Source of the DNA: Alphaproteobacteria bacterium
GTDB lineage: Bacteria; Pseudomonadota; Alphaproteobacteria; Rhodospirillales; Rhodospirillaceae
Direction of reading: 5' to 3'
Assembly (NCBI GenBank): GCA_003250275.1
Contig: QKGW01000216.1
Location: 1-5,236, forward strand
Length of the DNA: 5,236 nt
Part shown: positions 1 to 5,236 of the stretch, piece by piece
Numbering within the stretch: position 1 is the stretch's first letter
Layout: each line of letters starts with the position of its first letter
Notes under the pieces: model-generated
What the model was told of the DNA's origin: nothing
Databases searched by the model: none
Seen by the model: the letters and a program-made list of their open reading frames with translations, nothing else
Made by a program: the position numbers and the translations under genes

Positions 1-1683
<1,683 letters not shown>

Positions 1684-1782
1684 GGCGGCGGTGATAGCAC
1701 ACGCCCAAGGCCCGGCCAAGAGGGGCGCGGCGAGGCAGGAATTCTGCTCATGCGCTCCTGAAAAAAATGCATGATCTCGCGG

Positions 1783-1811
1783 TTGCGTTCGGCATGGGAT
1801 GCGGGTATGTA
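1783..1811 (+). promoter_or_regulatory. Possible sigma-70-type promoter for ndk
   Basis: A TTGCGT hexamer at 1783-1788 is followed after 17 bases by TATGTA at 1806-1811, in the 230-base region between the ABC-F gene and ndk. This is a weak match to the TTGACA/TATAAT consensus (TTG in the -35, TAT in the -10), with correct spacing. It would give a 5' leader of roughly 95 bases before ndk. I see nothing else convincing in 1684-1913: no tRNA, no clear riboswitch, and no good promoter for the divergent ABC-F gene. Confidence 0.25.
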
Positions 1812-1900
1812 ATGCCGCCAGTCTGGGCCTGCGTGCGGCGCATCCCCAGGCGACGCCGGCGCGGCCACTTCCGGCCCCGGCGAATCTGTCGACCAATCAC

Positions 1901-1906
1901 AAGGAA
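1901..1906 (+). promoter_or_regulatory. Ribosome binding site deciding the ndk start
   Basis: The purine-rich AAGGAA lies 7 bases before the ATG at 1914 and only 4 bases before the adjacent in-frame ATG at 1911. The better spacing favours 1914, as does the usual Ndk N-terminus (M-x-V-E-R-T-L). It argues against the much earlier in-frame ATG at 1767. Confidence 0.6.
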
Positions 1907-1913
1907 TTTCATG

Positions 1914-2336
1914 ATGGGCGTTGAACGCACGTTGTCTATCGTCAAGCCGGACGCCACGCGCCGCAACCTCGTCGGCAAGATCTGCGCCCGTTTCGAGGAA
2001 GCCGGTCTGCGCATCGTCGCGCAGAAGCGCATCCAGATGACCCGCGAGCAGGCCGAGGGCTTCTACGCGGTGCACCGTGAGCGCGCTTTCTTCGGCGAGC
2101 TCGTCGAGTTCATGATCTCGGGCCCGGTGGTGGTTCAGGTCCTCGAAGGCGAGAACGCGATCGCGCGCAACCGCGAGATCATGGGCGCGACCAACCCGGC
2201 CAACGCCGCGCCGGGCACCATCCGCGCCGACTTCGCGGAATCGATCGAGGCCAACTCGGTGCACGGTTCCGACGCTCCGGAGACCGCCGCCGAAGAGATC
2301 GGCTACTTCTTCTCGAAGGTCGAGATCGTCGGCTGA
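1914..2336 (+). CDS. ndk: Nucleoside diphosphate kinase
   Basis: Cytoplasmic enzyme that moves the gamma-phosphate from ATP to other nucleoside diphosphates through a phosphohistidine intermediate, balancing NTP and dNTP pools. The 140-residue product is the full usual length for a bacterial Ndk. All expected active-site residues fall at canonical positions: Lys11 (in KPDATRRN), Phe59, Arg87, Thr93, Arg104, Asn114 and the phosphorylated His117 in NSVHGSD. GATNPANAAPGTIR and the C-terminal E-I-G-Y-F are also typical. Start 1914 is chosen from the AAGGAA spacing; ATG 1911 would add one Met. The gene stands alone on its strand, with its own terminator 28 bases after the stop. It diverges from the ABC-F gene and converges on the nuclease-like gene. 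Identity is essentially certain. Confidence 0.98.
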   Translation: MGVERTLSIVKPDATRRNLVGKICARFEEAGLRIVAQKRIQMTREQAEGFYAVHRERAFFGELVEFMISGPVVVQVLEGENAIARNREIMGATNPANAAPGTIRADFAESIEANSVHGSDAPETAAEEIGYFFSKVEIVG

Positions 2337-2363
2337 TCCCGACGCGACCTTCGCCGATGCACG

Positions 2364-2390
2364 ACGGCCCGGAGCTTCTCCGGGCCGTTT
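2364..2390 (+). terminator. Intrinsic terminator after ndk, possibly shared with the convergent gene
   Basis: A perfect 11-bp inverted repeat, ACGGCCCGGAG (2364-2374) with CTCCGGGCCGT (2378-2388), closes a 3-base loop. On the plus strand it is followed by a short, interrupted T-rich stretch (GTTTCGCATTT). It begins 28 bases after the ndk stop. On the minus strand it lies 8 bases beyond the stop of the gene ending at 2397. A minus-strand T tract is lacking, so function in that direction is less certain. The stem is strong and the U tract modest. Confidence 0.85.
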
Positions 2391-2396
2391 CGCATT

Positions 2397-3137
2397 TCAG
2401 GCCCAGTGCTCGCGCAGGCGGTTGACGAGGTTGGGCCAGGGGTCGAGCTCGCGCCCGATGACCTCGACGTCGAGGATGTTCGCGCGTGCCAGCAGCACCG
2501 GGCAGAACGGGCTGTCGTTCTGCGTCTCGTCGATCAGGTCGGTGCTGAGAAGCAGCACCGCGCGGCCCTTGCCGTCGGCGAAGTGGGCCTCCCAGTAGTC
2601 GGCTTCGAGGAGGAAGTCGCGGTACTTGTCGCGTTCGCGCGCCGAGGCGTCGATGTAGTCGGGCGAGACCGCCTTGCACGACATGAACGAGAGCACGTCG
2701 CCCTTCCGCGCGATCACGTCGATTTCGTTCTCGCCCTCGACGGTGCCGACGCGCCAGCCGATGCGTTGGGCGTAGAACGCTTCGTCGGCTCCGGCGTCGA
2801 GCATCGCGATGTAGCCGAGTTCTTCGAGCCAGCCGCCGAGCAACCATTGCCGGGCTTCGAGATCGCGCGCGCGATAGCGCCCGCCGCCGCCGCGGATCAT
2901 CCCTTCGTCGACCAGCCGCGCCACCACCGCGCCGAGCCCCTTGGCGTGGTCGAGCGGGCGCTGGCCGTTGTGGGCGATGTGCAGGCGCAGCGGGTTGAAC
3001 GCGTCGTAGTTCTCCCAGAGCCAGCGATTGAGGAGAAACCGCACCCGCGCCATCGCCGGGTCGCCGCCGGAATCGAGGCGGAAGGCGTTGCGCTGGGCGA
3101 GGAGGCGGTCGATGGTCGGGGTCTGCGCGTCGGGCAT
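2397..3137 (-). CDS. Card1/DUF1887-like PD-(D/E)XK nuclease-fold protein without CARF domain
   Basis: A 246-residue, probably cytoplasmic protein with no signal peptide or membrane segment. Residues 1-95 look mainly helical (RFLLNRWLWENYD, then a segment resembling a winged helix, AVVARLVDEGMI). From about 100 the order of motifs resembles the nuclease domain of the Card1/Can1 family (formerly DUF1887): GGWLEELGY (101-109), W-R-V near 128, GENEIDVIARKG (135-146) with the presumed metal-binding Asp140, then LSFMSCKA (149-156). After these come a helix around KYRDFLLEADYW and strands AVLLLSTDL and ILDVEVIG. In the family the third motif is normally E-x-K; here it is Ser153-Cys-Lys155, so activity is uncertain. 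Card1 proteins usually carry an N-terminal CARF domain that senses cyclic oligoadenylate; the short N-terminus here leaves no room for one. An in-frame stop 15 bases before the ATG makes 3137 the earliest ATG start; no good ribosome site is seen. The family call rests on motif recall, not a profile search. Confidence 0.65.
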   Translation of the reverse strand: MPDAQTPTIDRLLAQRNAFRLDSGGDPAMARVRFLLNRWLWENYDAFNPLRLHIAHNGQRPLDHAKGLGAVVARLVDEGMIRGGGGRYRARDLEARQWLLGGWLEELGYIAMLDAGADEAFYAQRIGWRVGTVEGENEIDVIARKGDVLSFMSCKAVSPDYIDASARERDKYRDFLLEADYWEAHFADGKGRAVLLLSTDLIDETQNDSPFCPVLLARANILDVEVIGRELDPWPNLVNRLREHWA

Positions 3138-3178
3138 CGGCGTCCGGTCCGGTCAAGTTCCTGGAAGAGTTGAGCATA

Positions 3179-3193
3179 TCGCCCGCCGGGCGA
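3179..3193. repeat. Short inverted repeat in the divergent intergenic region
   Basis: TCGCCC (3179-3184) and GGGCGA (3188-3193) form a perfect 6-bp palindrome around a 3-base centre. It lies 42 bases upstream of the nuclease-like gene and about 107 bases upstream of the exported-protein gene. It could be an operator or a leader hairpin, but short GC palindromes are expected by chance in such DNA. The rest of 3138-3299 shows no convincing promoter in either direction. Confidence 0.25.
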
Positions 3194-3288
3194 CAATCCA
3201 TTCCGCCTTTTGTGCGGTTTTTCGCCGACACCGGCGGGGAATTTTGCAATCATCGGGTTGGTTTCGGATGCGTTTCCCCAAGTCTTGC

Positions 3289-3293
3289 GGAGG
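3289..3293 (+). promoter_or_regulatory. Ribosome binding site for the exported protein
   Basis: GGAGG lies 6 bases before the ATG at 3300, an ideal Shine-Dalgarno arrangement. It selects 3300 over the upstream in-frame ATG at 3210. A signal peptide begins directly at 3300, which supports the same choice. Confidence 0.75.
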
Positions 3294-3299
3294 TCTTCG

Positions 3300-3974
3300 A
3301 TGAACGTGCGGTGGATGCGCCGGGCCGTCGGCGCGTGGGTGATCGCGGCGTCTGCGTTCGGGGCGCCGGGGGCCGCCTGCGCCGCCGCCGATACCCTCGG
3401 CTTCGGCACCCTGCGCGACGCGGTGGCGCGGCTCGATGCGGCGATGGCGTCGTATTGCCGCGGGCCGGGCGCGGGCGCTTTGGTGCCGGGGGCGCAGCCC
3501 TTGAGCAACCGGGAGGCGTTCTCGCGCGCCTGCGCGCGGAGCCTCGCGGGCAAGCCGATCCCGAGCGCCGGGGGCTGGACCTTCTTCTACGACGAGCGCG
3601 CGGCCGATGACGGCGAGGTGCGGGTGAGCGGCGCGCAGCGCGAGATCGAGGGGCTGGGGCGGCGCTGGTCGCTGGTGATCGGGCGGACGACGCAGGTCTA
3701 CCGTCCGCACCAGCAGCCGGAGCGGATCGCCGCGCGCCCCGAGGCGACGCTGTTCGCCGCGGGCGAGGGGGAGTGGCAGCTCTACTGGCGCTACGTCGAC
3801 CCCGCCGCCGACCGCTGGCACCGCCCGCCGATAGCGGTGGGCGGCGATTTCACCGCCGAGCAGAAGCAGGAACTGGCGTTCCTCGACAAGGTGTTCACCG
3901 AGGTGGTGCGCCGCGAGTTCCCGCGCATGACCGGATACCTGCGCGATACCCGCGGCATGGGCTTCGACAAATAG
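3300..3974 (+). CDS. Small exported protein of unknown function
   Basis: I do not recognise the family. The 224-residue product starts with a textbook Sec signal peptide: basic MNVRWMRR, a hydrophobic core (AVGAWVIAASAFGAPGA), then ACAAA with likely cleavage near residues 28-30. The mature part of about 195 residues is soluble-looking, with no further membrane segment, and is presumably periplasmic or secreted. It has two cysteines, Cys53 and Cys78, that could form a disulphide; Cys27 is inside the signal peptide and not in a clear lipobox. Recognisable stretches are a beta-like core (WSLVIGRTTQVYRP, GEWQLYWRYVDP) and a conserved-looking helix (FTAEQKQELAFLDKVFTEVVRREF) near the C-terminus. 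It diverges from the nuclease-like gene, and its stop is 9 bases from the purN stop on the other strand. The gene is real: good ribosome site, signal peptide and consistent GC-rich codon use. Confidence 0.85.
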   Translation: MNVRWMRRAVGAWVIAASAFGAPGAACAAADTLGFGTLRDAVARLDAAMASYCRGPGAGALVPGAQPLSNREAFSRACARSLAGKPIPSAGGWTFFYDERAADDGEVRVSGAQREIEGLGRRWSLVIGRTTQVYRPHQQPERIAARPEATLFAAGEGEWQLYWRYVDPAADRWHRPPIAVGGDFTAEQKQELAFLDKVFTEVVRREFPRMTGYLRDTRGMGFDK

Positions 3975-3983
3975 GGGATGGGC

Positions 3984-4637
3984 TCAGCCGCCGAGCGGCG
4001 GGTTGACCGTCGCGGCGGGCAGCGCGGCCCCGGCGACCGCGACGCGCTCGCCGGTCACCTTGGCCTGGCCGGTCGCGATCAGGCGCACCGCCTCGGGGTA
4101 GATGCGGTGTTCGCTTTCGAGCACGCGCGCGGCGAGGGTCTCGGGGGTGTCGTCCGCCGCCACCGGAACCGCCGCCTGGAGGATGATCGGCCCGACGTCG
4201 CATTCGGTGCGGACGAAGTGCACCGTGCATCCGGCGAAGCGCACGCCGTCGGCGAGCGCGCGGGCGTGGGTGTCGAGGCCGGGGTAGGCGGGCAGCAGCG
4301 AGGGATGAATGTTGATCAGCCGGTCGCGCCAGTGGCCGACGAAGCCCGGCGTCAGCAGGCGCATGAACCCGGCGAGGCAGACGAGTTCGACTCCCGCCGC
4401 TTCGAGCGCTTCGGTGAGCGCCGCGTCGAACGGCTCGCGCCCGGAGAACGCCTTGTGATCGACGGTCGCGGTGGCGATGCCCGCGCGCGACGCGGCGTCG
4501 AGCCCCGCCGCTCCGGGAACGTTGGCGAGCACCAGCACGATTTCCGCGGGAAAGCCCGGATCGGCGCACGCGTCGATCAGGGCTTGCAGGTTGGTTCCGC
4601 GTCCGGAAATCAGGACGCCGAGTCTCAGACGGCTCAT
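3984..4637 (-). CDS. purN: Phosphoribosylglycinamide formyltransferase 1 (GART)
   Basis: Cytoplasmic enzyme of de novo purine synthesis that transfers the formyl group from 10-formyltetrahydrofolate to GAR, giving FGAR. The 217-residue product is the usual length (E. coli about 212). The N-terminal strand and phosphate-binding loop read LGVLISGRGTNLQALI (residues 6-21). The catalytic trio is present: Asn109 and His111 in INIHPSLLPAYPG, and Asp147 in TECDVGPIILQ. GVRFAGCTVHFV and AGFMRLLTP are typical of the family. The start ATG overlaps the purM stop as ATGA, indicating translational coupling; a weak AGGCGG lies 4 bases upstream inside purM. Reading the frame further upstream only enters an out-of-frame shadow of purM. 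Its 3' end converges on the exported-protein gene, with no terminator visible in the 9-base gap. Confidence 0.97.
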   Translation of the reverse strand: MSRLRLGVLISGRGTNLQALIDACADPGFPAEIVLVLANVPGAAGLDAASRAGIATATVDHKAFSGREPFDAALTEALEAAGVELVCLAGFMRLLTPGFVGHWRDRLINIHPSLLPAYPGLDTHARALADGVRFAGCTVHFVRTECDVGPIILQAAVPVAADDTPETLAARVLESEHRIYPEAVRLIATGQAKVTGERVAVAGAALPAATVNPPLGG

Positions 4638-5236
4638 CGCGCCGCCTGGGTGCGCCGGGGATCGAAGTTCTCGACCCGGCAGGTCGGCTCTTCGGCGCCG
4701 GTCTCGATCGTGCCGACCGTGTAGACCGCCTCGCCCGCCGCTTCGAGCGCGGCGGTGACTTCGGCGACCTTCTCGGGGGCGACGACCACGACCATGCCGA
4801 TGCCGCAGTTGAAGGTGCGCAGCATCTCGGGCAGCGCGACGCCGCCCTGTTCGGCGAGCCACGCGAACACCGGCGGCACCGGGAAGGTGCTGCCGTCGAT
4901 CACCGCGTGCAGGCCCTTGGGCAGCACGCGCGGCACGTTTTCGGTCATGCCGCCGCCGGTGATGTGGGCAAAGCCCTTCACCCCGCCCGCCTTGATCGCG
5001 GCGAGGCAGGATTTGACGTAGATCCGCGTCGGGGTGAGCAGTGCCTCGCCGACGCTCTTGCCCGGCGCGAAGGGCGCCGCGTCGGCGAAGCCCAAGCCCG
5101 AACGCTCGACGATGCGGCGCACCAGCGAGAATCCGTTGGAATGGACGCCGTGCGAGGCGAGGCCGAGGATCACGTCGCCCGCGGCGACGGTGCGGCCGGT
5201 GATGATGTCGGCCCGCTCGGCCGCGCCGACGCAGAA
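4634..5236 (-). CDS. purM: Phosphoribosylformylglycinamidine cyclo-ligase (AIR synthetase), C-terminal part
   Basis: ATP-dependent enzyme that closes the imidazole ring, turning FGAM into AIR in purine synthesis; cytoplasmic homodimer. The window holds the last 200 codons; about 150 N-terminal residues of the usual ~350, including the start, lie beyond the right edge. The frame is open from the edge, beginning FCVGAAER, followed by DVILGLASHGVHSNGFSLVR, LLTPTRIYVK, the hallmark AHITGGGMTENVPRVLP and FNCGIGMVVVV, all characteristic of PurM. It is the upstream partner of purN and overlaps it by four bases (ATGA), so both come from one message whose promoter is outside the window. No truncation or frame problem is seen in the visible part. 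Confidence 0.97.
   Translation of the reverse strand, partial: FCVGAAERADIITGRTVAAGDVILGLASHGVHSNGFSLVRRIVERSGLGFADAAPFAPGKSVGEALLTPTRIYVKSCLAAIKAGGVKGFAHITGGGMTENVPRVLPKGLHAVIDGSTFPVPPVFAWLAEQGGVALPEMLRTFNCGIGMVVVVAPEKVAEVTAALEAAGEAVYTVGTIETGAEEPTCRVENFDPRRTQAAR

Noticed and set aside
1767..1913. A 49-residue N-terminal extension of Ndk from an upstream in-frame ATG
   Set aside because: The extension is Arg/Pro-rich, unlike any Ndk N-terminus, while 1914 has a well-placed AAGGAA and gives the canonical residue numbering (His117).
2406..3173. A 255-codon plus-strand open frame opposite the nuclease-like gene
   Set aside because: The minus strand encodes a globular protein with recognisable motifs; the plus-strand product is compositionally biased and has no ribosome site.
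3203..3222. CCGC...GCGG followed by five T's, resembling a plus-strand terminator
   Set aside because: The stem is only 4 bp with a 6-7 base loop, and no plus-strand gene ends upstream of it.
3223..3236. CGCCG...CGGCG hairpin in the divergent intergenic region
   Set aside because: A 5-bp GC stem is expected by chance at this base composition, and nothing nearby suggests a function.
4638..4862. Upstream in-frame extension of purN into purM
   Set aside because: This stretch is the wrong-frame reading of purM; PurN proteins begin close to the phosphate-binding loop, as with the ATG at 4637.

Overview
This window is a GC-rich stretch of chromosome, probably from an alphaproteobacterium of the Rhodospirillales type. 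That placement rests on strong C/G bias at third codon positions, a 140-residue Ndk, and purM-purN in an overlapping pair; it is inference from style, not a computed classification. It looks like an ordinary housekeeping region, with two less familiar genes between the nucleotide-metabolism genes. There is no CRISPR array, insertion sequence, tRNA or rRNA.

Layout, left to right. Positions 1-1683 (minus strand, running off the left edge) hold a YheS-like ABC-F ATPase gene. Its second ATPase domain is broken by a frame-shifting loss of about 50 bases near 486-495. A 230-base intergenic region then leads to ndk (1914-2336, plus), which ends at a perfect 11-bp hairpin terminator. Facing it is a 246-residue minus-strand gene (2397-3137) whose C-terminal half looks like the PD-(D/E)XK nuclease domain of the Card1/DUF1887 family, without the usual CARF sensor domain and with Ser in place of the ExK glutamate. 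A divergent 162-base region separates it from a plus-strand gene (3300-3974) for a small exported protein of unknown function. This converges, 9 bases apart, on purN (3984-4637, minus), which overlaps the end of purM (4634 to the right edge, minus) by ATGA.

Functional picture: purM and purN encode two enzymes of de novo purine synthesis (the GAR formyltransferase step and the AIR synthetase step) and are almost certainly cotranscribed. Ndk equilibrates nucleoside triphosphates, so nucleotide metabolism links both ends of the middle block. The ABC-F gene belongs to translation/ribosome-associated ATPases. The nuclease-like and exported proteins have no obvious metabolic tie to these neighbours.

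The two items most worth a second look are the internal deletion in the ABC-F gene (true pseudogene or assembly error) and the orphan Card1-like nuclease domain with an altered catalytic motif.
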